Assembly (NCBI RefSeq): GCF_943734655.1 | Contig: NC_071353.1 | Span: forward strand, 78,015,121 to 78,079,120 | Reading direction: 5' to 3' | DNA: 64,000 bases | Source of the DNA: Sabethes cyaneus | Lineage: Eukaryota; Arthropoda; Insecta; Diptera; Culicidae | Shown: positions 46,446-55,031 of the stretch, piece by piece | Layout of the letters: every line of letters begins with the position of its first letter | Position numbering within the stretch: position 1 is the stretch's first letter | Made by a program: the position numbers and the translations under genes | Notes under the pieces: generated by a model | The model's input: the letters and a program-made list of their open reading frames with translations, nothing else | Databases searched by the model: none | What the model was told of the DNA's origin: nothing

Positions 46446-47193
46446 GCGTTAACCTTATCGGAATCCGGTTATAAGGTGAGTCATTTGAATTGGCAAAATA
46501 TAATCATGTTTTTTAATCAACACTTTCGTTTAGGTTGGCTTATTAGACATTGATCTGTGCGGTCCCAGCGTTCCATTCTTGCTAGGACTAGAGGATCACG
46601 ATGTTCACCAATGCGAAGAAGGATGGGTACCGGTTTATACCAGTGCCGAAAAGAAACTGGCCGTTATGTCGATTGGTTTTCTGTTGAAGAGCCGAACCGA
46701 AGCTGTTATTTGGCGAGGACCCAAGAAGACTGCAATGATGAAATAGTTTTTAGAGGACGTCGCTTGGGATGAGTTGGATTATCTCATTCATTATCGATAC
46801 TCCTCCGGGCACTTCGGACGAACACATCACCGTCATGGAAAACTTGAAGGGAGTAAACGCAGATTGTGACAACGCCTCAGGAAATGGCCTTGGAAGACGT
46901 CTGAAAGGAGGTAACTTTCTGTAAGAAAACTGGGATACCGATCATTGGGATTGTAGAGAATATGAGCGGCTTTGTGTGTCCCAATTGTGCCGAATGTACG
47001 AATATATTCTCTTCGGGAGGTGGATTAGCGTTGGCAGAACTTGCAAAAGTGCCCCACTTGGGGACGTTACCGATCGATCCACGTGTTGGTTGATTGGGGG
47101 GTACGGGAAAGGCATGTGTGAATGAACTACCAGATTGTACCACGTCACAAGTGCTGAGAGATATTGTTATGGTTTTAACAGTGGAAAAGCAAT
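46438..47193 (+). pseudogene. NUBP2-type Fe-S assembly P-loop ATPase pseudogene
   Basis: Short exon QIALTLSESGYK, a 58-nt GT-AG intron (46476-46533), then VGLLDIDLCGPSVPFLLGLE, HQCEEGWVPVY, LAVMSIGFLLKSRTEAVIWR, GPKKTAMMK-stop, DTPPGTSDEHITVMENL, PQEMALEDV-stop, GIPIIGIVENMSGFVCPNCA and ECTNIFSSGGGLALAELAKV. This is the order of cytosolic Fe-S cluster assembly scaffold NUBP1/NUBP2; CPNC is the cluster-binding CXXC. The N-terminal Walker A (GKGGVGKS) is missing because the fragment starts at the inverted repeat. In-frame stops at 46744 and 46902 and small frameshifts make it dead. The retained intron shows a DNA-level copy. I favour NUBP2 over NUBP1. Confidence 0.78.
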
Positions 47194-47998
47194 AAAACTT
47201 AAGCTTAATTTGAAATAATTTTTTACGTTCGAAACTTCCACGATCCAAACTGGTCATCAAATTAAAATACAAGAAATTATTTGGCTTTAAAACTCCAAGT
47301 ATATTAAGGCTTAGAAAATATCTCTTACGACCGTAACTTTATGGTAATAGTGAGGTGCCAGTTCTGTGAGCCACTCTTGTTTAATAACGGTAATATCCTT
47401 CATAAACAATTTGGTAGTATGCAAAAGTTCACAAAATACAACCCATTGTGGCTGTTCTACGGTATACAATGCCGAAAGTGGATGAATCGAAAGCTCTGTG
47501 TCACTTCGTACCGTTTTGTAATTACGCTTCGCAATACGGGCTCGTATGGACGCCTGGCCGCTCACTGGTTTTGAGAAAACTGATTGAACTTGCAGCATGG
47601 CTATTATTAAGAATTTCCTCTGAGCATCCCATCTCGCCGGCGTTGTACAGCATTTTAGCCAACATCGGATTTATAGGCATTTCTGCTAGGAAATAACCAA
47701 CCGGGGACGTTAAGTTTCCATCGGAGTCGAGTGCATCCAGAGCGAACAAAGTCTCCAGTGAAGCCAGCAGATTCTTAGCCGGTGGTGGTGAAGGAAACGT
47801 GAACCGCAAGATGTTATCAATTCCCAATGCTTTTAGAAATAAAACCGTGCTGCAGAGATCGGTTCGGCGCATTTCCGGTGGAGTATAATCGGGTAGTTTG
47901 TCCCACTCTTCTTCGGTATAGAGACGGTAGACTTTTCCGCTGCGAATCCTTCCGGCTCGGCCTGCTCGCTGTTCCGCGGCTGCTTTGCTAGTCGGTAC

Positions 47999-48213
47999 TA
48001 TTGCTGTTGCAGTTGAAAACTGTAGTAATCGACTCGCGACATTCGGTTTCATTCTTGTTCTGTGTGTCGCAACTACGTCGCACGTGGTGCGTTGTATAGC
48101 GCATCAATGTGCGATCACAGCGCACCACGTGCGACGTAGTTGCGACACACAGAACAAGAATAAAAGCGAATGTCGCGAGTCGATGATTACGGTTTTCAAC
48201 TGCAACAGCAATA
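47999..48213. repeat. 215-bp hairpin MITE in the DHX35 copy
   Basis: TATTGCTGTTGCAGTTGAAA...CGCACGTGGTGCG is mirrored by CGCACCACGTGCGACGTAGT...CAACTGCAACAGCAATA: ~93-bp arms with about six mismatches and a 29-nt loop. It interrupts helicase coding sequence, so it arrived after duplication or broke the source. Confidence 0.9.
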
Positions 48214-48238
48214 TTACCAAACTGTTAGTGGTGCTCTG

Positions 48239-48530
48239 CAGGGTTGCCACATGCACAGATTATTCTGTGTTTAACAGATATTTGAAAGAAATCGCCTGTA
48301 CAGAATCTGTATGCACAGAATACAGATTTTCGCCAAATTACGCAGATTTAACAGATTTTTGAGCTTTTACATGAGAGTGAAAGAGACGGAAATAGTCAGC
48401 AAAATGACTCTCTATCTCTTTCACTCTCATTGTTTTGCATTGGACAGATTTTTGCACATATATTTTTCCTCGCCGTACAGATTGTCAGATTTTTTCAACA
48501 AAAAACACAGAATTATATGTGGCATCCCTG
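48239..48530. mobile_element. 292-bp hAT-like MITE in the DHX35 copy
   Basis: CAGGGTTGCCACATGCACAG at the left, TATGTGGCATCCCTG at the right. Perfect TSD GTGCTCTG (48231-48238, 48531-48538). Helicase coding sequence resumes on both sides. An internal inverted repeat (GAGAGTGAAAGAGA / TCTCTTTCACTCTC) is near 48372-48430. Confidence 0.92.
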
Positions 48531-49442
48531 GTGCTCTGGGCTGAATGCCAGTTCAACTTTACAAATCCGCTATCAATAACTGAAAGTAGTTGACATTAGA
48601 ATTTCTTTACAGTTTCAAGCAAGCAGTTAAGTTACAAGCCGGCTTACCATAAACAATTCCTGGAAATGTCACTGATGTCTCCGCTATGTTTGTAGCTAAA
48701 ATAACTTTCCGAACTCCCTTAGGGGCGTTGAAAAAAACTTTCAACTGATCCGTGTTGGATAGCGTTCCGTACATGGCAAGTATTATCAAGTCATCCTTCC
48801 CACTAGCCTCCTTATGCTCACGCAAAAGATCGAGTGCTTTTAACACTTCTTCCTGCCCCGTCAGGAACGCAAGAATGTCTCCCGGTTTCTCACTACGATG
48901 GATTTTCATTACCGTTTCCACTGTTCCCTTCACATAGTCTGGACGGACAAGGTTCTGAAAGTGTAGTCCAAAGTATTATATCTTTTTGAGCCTGACGAAC
49001 AAAACCTTACCTTGCAAATAAAACACTTCGTAGGGATACATGCGACCTTCCACGGAAAGTATGACCGAGGTGTCCTCGTCTTTCTTTTTCTTCAAGTTGA
49101 AAAATTCCTGGAAGAGTTCCGCATCAACCGTAGCGGATGAAATGATGACCTTCAGGGCACTCCTTCTACGAATGATTTTCTTCAGCAACCCCTGCCACAG
49201 TATCGGTGAGAACACTTCTCTCGTGTGCTTCGTCCACGATAATGACGCTGTACTGCGTGAGCAACGGATCGGCCAGCATTTCCCGCAGTAGAATTCAATC
49301 GGTCATGTACTTAATGTGTAATGTTTCGAATGTTTAATTCGCACGATTATGAAAAAAATATTCTGAGCCAGTGCCTTCAGCAAATTATGGCCGCAAACCA
49401 CTATAAAAGTTTGAATCCGTTTAGTTATGTTCCACTTCAGCT

Positions 49443-49633
49443 GATCTGCAAAATTAAACAATGTTTACATTGTTACACTCGAACAACAAACAATCATGGA
49501 TGTTTCCATAGTAACTCCGTCAGGGCGAACACGACGCTCCTCCAATGAATGTCAAAAGATTGTGCCCACTTGTGCTCAATATCCGCCATTATCGCTCGTG
49601 GAAAGCTGGATATGCGTTATATGCTAGCGCCAG
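49443..49633. repeat. Right inverted repeat of the NUBP2/DHX35 composite
   Basis: Inverse of 46255-46445, running from GATCTGCAAAATT to CTAGCGCCAG. Directly adjoins the N-terminal end of the DHX35 fragment. Confidence 0.85.
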
Positions 49634-49851
49634 AAGTTAGCTGTTGTGATTTTAGTATAGAATTTCATGCGCCTTTAGCGACACCATCACTATAGTTTCC
49701 CAACTAATTTGACATAAGTTTTATCCAAGTAGGGACCTTTCGCTTGGATGTCTGTTCTCTGTGTTTATAGTAAGTACCCACAAATACCTTTTTCTTCTAT
49801 ACCTTTTTATATCTCATTGGGTAAAACTTACACGCACCTGGTCATCTGTTT
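49634..49851. other. Element edge and spacer, no gene
   Basis: Contains the CACAGAGAACAG end at 49763 preceded by GGTCCCTACTTGGATAAAAC (minus), also found at 37740-37784. Confidence 0.5.
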
Positions 49852-49859
49852 TCCTGACT

Positions 49860-51118
49860 TAGAGTGACTATATACAGAGTGGCGACAAGTCATCCCAAAT
49901 GTATGCAATGCACATCCCTGGTACGAACGTCATTCTCATACATTTTTCTTGAAGCCGTTTGAGCCAGGCTTGCTGGCTCGATTTTGACAGCATCTGTAAG
50001 AATTACGCAATCATAGGGTTTTATGATTCAGAAAATATGTTGCAGGATGTAGATAATGAACGATGTTCGTTTTTTTTGTGCTATCGGCAACATAAGATAG
50101 GAAAAATTCTGACTTTTTATAGTCGTATTTTTTACGATAAACAAAAAAAGGGAAACAACACGCTGCTTTCGTCATACTGCGCAGCATTAAATACAAACGT
50201 TGTCTCGTTTAAATTTTGTTTCAAAATTTGTTGTCTACCTCTATTATCACCACTATCGGAGGCGGCTTCAGCTGACAACTGTCGTGACAGGGATGTGATG
50301 CAATGCGGTTTTTCCAAGGTTTTTCTTTCTCTTTCCTGCATACGCGTTGGATAGGTCGTCTGCTCGATTGGAATGACACTGACAGATAATTCTCGCGTCA
50401 CTTTTGATTTCGTCCAATGTAACAATTCCACCATATTGAGAAAAACGAGATCGAAGTTCTTCGAATTGAACTTTAAATTGTTTCAAAATGAAATAATTTT
50501 CAGTCATTCACTCAACGTGGTTGATGAATAATAACATTCAATATTTAACGGAGATTTTAAAAATCTAATTAAAACTAAGCAGTTTTGGTTTATTATGGAA
50601 AAAGTTACATTGGACTGTTTACCATCTCATGCTGTACTTTGGACGGTTTTATTTTTCCAGGCTCTTGCACATAAATTAAGCGAGATCACCGTAAAATACG
50701 TGCGTTGCCGTGCTACGCTATTTTCGAGGTTATTTTTCAATATTAGACCGCTTGTTTCACTTAAAATGCATAAATAATGCGAAAAATAACTTTCACTTGC
50801 TAAACGTCCAATGTACAGATTGGGTTTGTTTTGATTTTTTTTTTGCACTTTGGACATCAGATGAGAACGACCGAAGTAACAGTCAGTCATTCGTAATTCG
50901 AATGTGCACATTGGACATTTTGATAATGCTAATTTTTTCACCTCAAAATAATTCTATTTGGGCAGGTGTTTTTGTATAACATAGAGTTTAAAAAGAGCAA
51001 TAATTTGTTGTGATAAACCGGATTTGTTTACAATTGTTACATTGGACGAAATGAAAAGTGACGCGAGAATTATCATTCCAATTTTGACATTGTCGCCACT
51101 CTGTATATAGTCACTCTA
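49860..51118. mobile_element. 1259-bp hAT-like element (TAGAGTGACTATATA family), long form
   Basis: TIR TAGAGTGACTATATACAGAG...CGACA on both ends; TSD TCCTGACT (49852-49859, 51119-51126). Ends match the 184-bp short form. Interior has several 60-104-codon frames on both strands, none recognised as transposase (for example MTENYFILKQFKVQFEELRS on minus at 50507). Probably the longer, still non-autonomous parent. Confidence 0.88.
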
Positions 51119-51140
51119 TCCTGACTATATACATTCCGGA

Positions 51141-51324
51141 TAGAGTGACTATATACAGAGTGGCGACAATGTCAAAATTGGAATGATAATTATCTGTCAG
51201 TGTCATTCCAATCGAGCAGACGACCTATCCAACGCGTATGCAGGAAAGAGAAAGAAAAACATTGGAAAAGCCGCATTGCATACATTTGGGATGACTTGTC
51301 GCCACTCTGTATATAGTCACTCTA
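51141..51324. mobile_element. 184-bp hAT-like MITE (TAGAGTGACTATATA family), short form
   Basis: Same TIRs; TSD ATTCCGGA (51133-51140, 51325-51332). Its first and last ~90 bp correspond to the two ends of the 49860-51118 form. Confidence 0.93.
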
Positions 51325-51375
51325 ATTCCGGATAACTGCGATTTTGTTTTTATTTCTGGTGGACATTCTAGTTTA

Positions 51376-53219
51376 GGCGACATCCATTTAGTACGTCACG
51401 CAAATTTTGACCAAAATCGACCCCCCCCCCCTTGTCACATTTCGTCACACATTCGTGACCTCCCCCCCTGAGAAAGTACGTCACGTCACGGCGACAAGCC
51501 CCCCCAACCAACTTTTTTATTTAGAGCTATCAAATGAATTTCAGCAAATAGAAAAAGGAAAATTTTCGAGCTTATAAGTCGGATTTTGAGGATCGCAGAT
51601 GTGTCGTCGATTAATGTTTCGCGCATATCCACGCACTTTACATCCATCCACTCAAATTCGTCTGACCTATTTGATAGAATCAGGACTTCCTGCTGACGTC
51701 TTCAGCAACACGCCTTGGAAGAACTTTTCTGACGGATTTTGTCATTTTGTGTATTCATTCAATCGTGCAATCATTCAACACTACCTTAGATGCGAAATTT
51801 AATCCGCAAGTGGCATAAACTCCTTAAAACTTAAAGTGGCATAAATACCGAAAAACCTTAAAAGCAGCCGTGGAACTTCGGTATGAGTTTTTGTTCATCG
51901 ACTGAGTTCAGCACAAATATCAAGGGAAAACATTGCCTTGGATCTCTGGTAGCATCCCGTAACCCTTCAGGAGTTTGTGCGACTGCTATTCAAAATGCTA
52001 TTGCAAAAATCTTTTAGGCTGGACGGTACTAAAGCAGCTCTTCAGCGGTGTACTGCATATTCTGTAAAGTCTTAATGGAGAGTTCATACTACATAGAATA
52101 AATGAGTCCTGTTCACACATATATGTTAAAAAAGTTTTCATTCAAAAAATTTAACTATTTCTCGGGAAATTTTTCAAATGGCCTTATCTAACATTTGCAT
52201 CGAACTGAGAAAATCAACATTGAAACTATTTACTCATCATTTTAAATCCTATTTAAAAATCCGGCAATTTTTATTTTAGTGGATACTGCCTAACGATACT
52301 TTTTACTATGGTTTTGCATTATTGTAGTAAGGATTCTAAGTATTTTTAAAAATAACTGAGTTTTGAACAAAAATAAGGTATACAACGCTTCGGTTCAGTA
52401 AAAAACACATACACCCGATCATAAGACATAATGACAGCTAGCGTGTTACTCTCCACTTGGCGTAACGCACGCTATAAACTAGTGCGTTACCTTACGTCAA
52501 AATGTTGTGTCAGATTGAAAACCGTTATGTTATATGCGTCAAAATCGTCAATATGTTTACATCGTTCAATGCAATCGAATGTTACTAACGTCGAATTGAA
52601 CATAAGCATATTATGCTGCATTATAGGCTTTTACGTAAACAGTGTTGTGTTTTGGTTCGTTGTTCGTATCATTGTAAGTTAGAAAAACTCGAGGAAAAAG
52701 TAAAATAAAGCTATCAGAATAAAAACCACAAGTTCACACAAAATGACGGAAATGACTGTGGTGCATTTCTTTTTTCTTTAGTTACTTCGGCTGATATTAT
52801 AAGAGCGTATGTCAAATGACAATTCGTTTCATACATTCGTCCCGAAGCGGTGCAAGTAAAAAATGTAACTGTAGGGATGTTCGGTCATATTGTCAAAATT
52901 GTTTAAACTTATTCAAGAGTCGATTTTCGTGAATCTAATCTAATAAGTGCTTTCATAACATGTTATATAGTAACATAGCATAAAAAAACCGTTTTTTGAC
53001 ATTTTGCGACTTAAGTCCCTTTGAAAAATTTCCCGAGATTTGTTTTATAATCCATCAGTACGTTGATTTTATAGAAGCCTTCAATAGTTGTATCTTAAAA
53101 TGAAGGCTAAATATAATTTCCCGAATAAATTTTCCATTTGATTTTGTTTCATGTGACGTCACATAACTTTATACCCCCCTCCCCCCTATAAGCGTGACGT
53201 ACTTTATGGATGCCCCCTT
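51376..53219. mobile_element. 1.8-kb TIR element with CATCCAT...ACGTCACG ends
   Basis: Left GCGACATCCATTTAGTACGT CACGC and right GCGTGACGTACTTTATGGATGCCCC are inverted repeats; both are followed inward by C/G runs and further GTCACG motifs. Interior is AT-rich with weak short frames (51599-51802, 52431-52682). The segment 52580-52669 is shared with 38562-38655. No transposase recognised. Confidence 0.65.
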
Positions 53220-53245
53220 ACCATTGCCTCCAACGGAAACTATAT

Positions 53246-53426
53246 ATTCGCTATGTGCGCGAAACGGTGCTGCCACCTTCCCAAGTTTGTTCTATTTGTG
53301 AAGTCTGTGCACAGGTTTGTTAAAGAGTGAAAAGGATAGACAAAACTTTGCACCAAATCTTCACAAACTTTCCATATGGCAGTTCCATGAGAGTACAAGA
53401 GATCGATTTGTGCTTACATAGCGAAT
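53246..53426. mobile_element. 181-bp MITE (ATTCGCTATGT ends), copy 1
   Basis: ATTCGCTATGTGCGCGAAAC to GTGCTTACATAGCGAAT. Apparently identical to 54140-54320. Target duplication unclear. Confidence 0.82.
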
Positions 53427-53696
53427 TCCAGGGCTATGGTGTGCTTGCAGGGCTATGGTGTGCTTGTCAAACTCCATATATTCGATGCGTTACTAACATG
53501 CACCAAAAATTTGGCTCTTAGGGTTACCATTTTTTCCAAATTAGAGTGACCAAGAAATTTTTGCAATATTTTTATAAATTTTTTACTTTCAATTAAGGCG
53601 TTTTTTTAATTGGTTAGAAATTGAAATAACTGCGAAGAAAAAATTTGACTATAAAACTAAATCGCTTGTGAAACTTTAAGCTCGTTTTAATTAATT
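53427..53696. other. Spacer, no gene
   Basis: Tandem GGGCTATGGTGTGCTTGCA at 53432-53468, then AT-rich. Confidence 0.5.
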
Positions 53697-53883
53697 CACC
53701 CCATCGACATCTCTATAACGAGCTGCAGTGAACGTCAGCGACAGGATGTCCTGGGCTCAAAATTTGACAGCGGGCCCAAATCAGACTGCTGGCAGTTGAG
53801 TGAAACGCAGTGCTGATATGCTATCTTATTTTCGCACACACGAGATGTTGGCAGCGAAAACATGGTTGCCTGCCGATGGGGTG
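53697..53883. mobile_element. 187-bp hAT-like MITE, copy 5
   Basis: CACCCCATCGACATCTC to CGATGGGGTG. TSD AATTAATT (53689-53696, 53884-53891). Confidence 0.93.
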
Positions 53884-54139
53884 AATTAATTACAATAAAA
53901 ATTCATTATGACAATTATCAATGACCTTCAAACAAAACAAGTTTGGTTAGCTTATTACGAGTAGACTGAATGCTTTTTACTATTGAGTATTTGTGTTTTT
54001 ATGAAGCACGAACATTGGAAGAACTAGGATTGTTGTTTTTGAAATACTACTGCAAATACTAAATAGGAGAAATTTTTTATGGGGATGATGATTTCGATGC
54101 TAGGTACGAAATTTTCGCTTGACACCACCCCCCTGATAT

Positions 54140-54320
54140 ATTCGCTATGTGCGCGAAACGGTGCTGCCACCTTCCCAAGTTTGTTCTATTTGTGAAGTCT
54201 GTGCACAGGTTTGTTAAAGAGTGAAAAGGATAGACAAAACTTTGCACCAAATCTTCACAAACTTTCCATATGGCAGTTCCATGAGAGTACAAGAGATCGA
54301 TTTGTGCTTACATAGCGAAT
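54140..54320. mobile_element. 181-bp MITE (ATTCGCTATGT ends), copy 2
   Basis: Same sequence as 53246-53426. An ORF begins inside it in both copies, a shadow of the MITE. Confidence 0.82.
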
Positions 54321-54448
54321 TCCTCGAGAATCTCGACGGACAAAATGCGTTTGATAGTTTTAATGCTGGCGACAGTGGTGATACTACTGCACTGCTCTGT
54401 TCGGAACCCGGTCCATCAAATCCAGCTAAACGAGTATGCCCATTTTAA
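54321..54448 (+). other. Unidentified C-terminal-like ORF tail
   Basis: Open frame continuing out of the MITE: LENLDGQNAFDSFNAGDSGD, TTALLCSEPGPSNPAKRVCPF and stop. Protein-like, acidic then basic; no family recognised. Confidence 0.25.
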
Positions 54449-54798
54449 TGTCTTATCTTGTATAATTAAATTATTAAATATTGCGTTCTTCGCACTCAAT
54501 TGGACTGCACAGTTATAAAGTGCAATGTGAAACCTTCAAAACTGTGATGAAAAGTGTGCTACTGATAATATCGCTAGTAATCTTATATCGATAATACCAT
54601 CAAACTTTATCGTCACGGAAAAGTATCGAAAATTGGAGGGTTTAAAATAAAATCTTCTTCTTGGCTTGTTATTATTTTAACATTTTTGTTCTATTTCTTA
54701 CGTATTTTTGCTTATACTGTCATATTATCGTTATTAATTATTAACGATAAGAAAACTTTATCAATAATTGTTATAGATTTTGATCGGCATTTCCCATC
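54449..54798. other. No gene recognised
   Basis: AT-rich; TTATCGATAA-type motifs around 54570-54780. Confidence 0.4.
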
Positions 54799-54803
54799 AT
54801 TAC

Positions 54804-54976
54804 TGTTGGAGATAACAACCGTCTGGCAACTCTGCTTATTCGTGTATTGATACCTTTACACTATATGTATAACTTGAACTGTCAAATGTATTTCCTCACG
54901 TGTGTTAATTAAAACGTTTTTCGATTATTAAAATCCGTTTTCCCGGTTTCTCTGCGGCCATCCGAACCCCATTTCA
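54804..54976 (+). repeat. Copia 5' LTR
   Basis: TGTTGG...TTTCA. Followed by GGTTGTGAGGCCCAGCAACG, the region where the primer site is expected; GTTGTGAGGCCCA has no tRNA I can assign. Confidence 0.93.
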
Positions 54977-55031
54977 GGTTGTGAGGCCCAGCAACGTTTT
55001 CGGTAAACGCGATTAATTAGTAATTTGCGGC

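Larger units (their letters stand above)
47311..49290 (-). pseudogene. DHX35: DHX35-type DEAH-box RNA helicase pseudogene
   Basis: Minus strand, three exon parts. First part: IKYMTD-stop-ILLREMLADP, SVIIVDEAHERSVLTD (DEAH motif II), frameshift, then ALKVIISSATVDAELFQEFF (motif III SAT). Intron of 56 nt (48955-49010). Second part: GDILAFLTGQEEVLKALDLL, LIILAMYGTLSNTDQLKVFF, GVRKVILATNIAETSVT (motif V region). Intron of 68 nt (48580-48647). Third part: SGFVKLNW, two MITE insertions, then SKAAAEQRAGRAGRIRSGKV (motif VI), YRLYTEEEWDKLPDY, ALGIDNILRFTFPSPPP, and after a frameshift and an internal deletion the tail IHPLSALYTVEQPQWVVFCE...WLTELAPHYYH to a stop at 47311. DHX35 is a spliceosome-associated helicase. 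Motif I (GKTT) is absent. Clearly dead. Confidence 0.82.
45600..49763. mobile_element. Possible 4.2-kb TIR element enclosing NUBP2 and DHX35 copies
   Basis: CACAGAGAACAGACATCCA at 45600 and its inverse TGGATGTCTGTTCTCTGTG ending at 49763. Flanks TTTAAAG (left) and TTTATAG (right) could be a 7-bp duplication with one mismatch. The interior holds host-gene fragments and inverted repeats. No transposase. The pairing of these ends is inference. Confidence 0.4.

Noticed and set aside
48976..49215. A functional DEAH helicase gene
   Set aside because: Frameshifts, an in-frame stop, missing motif I, two MITE insertions and an internal deletion show that it is a pseudogene.
53327..53521. 64-codon ORF and its sibling at 54221-54448
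   Set aside because: Both begin inside the 181-bp MITE and diverge only after it; the shared start is a repeat shadow.
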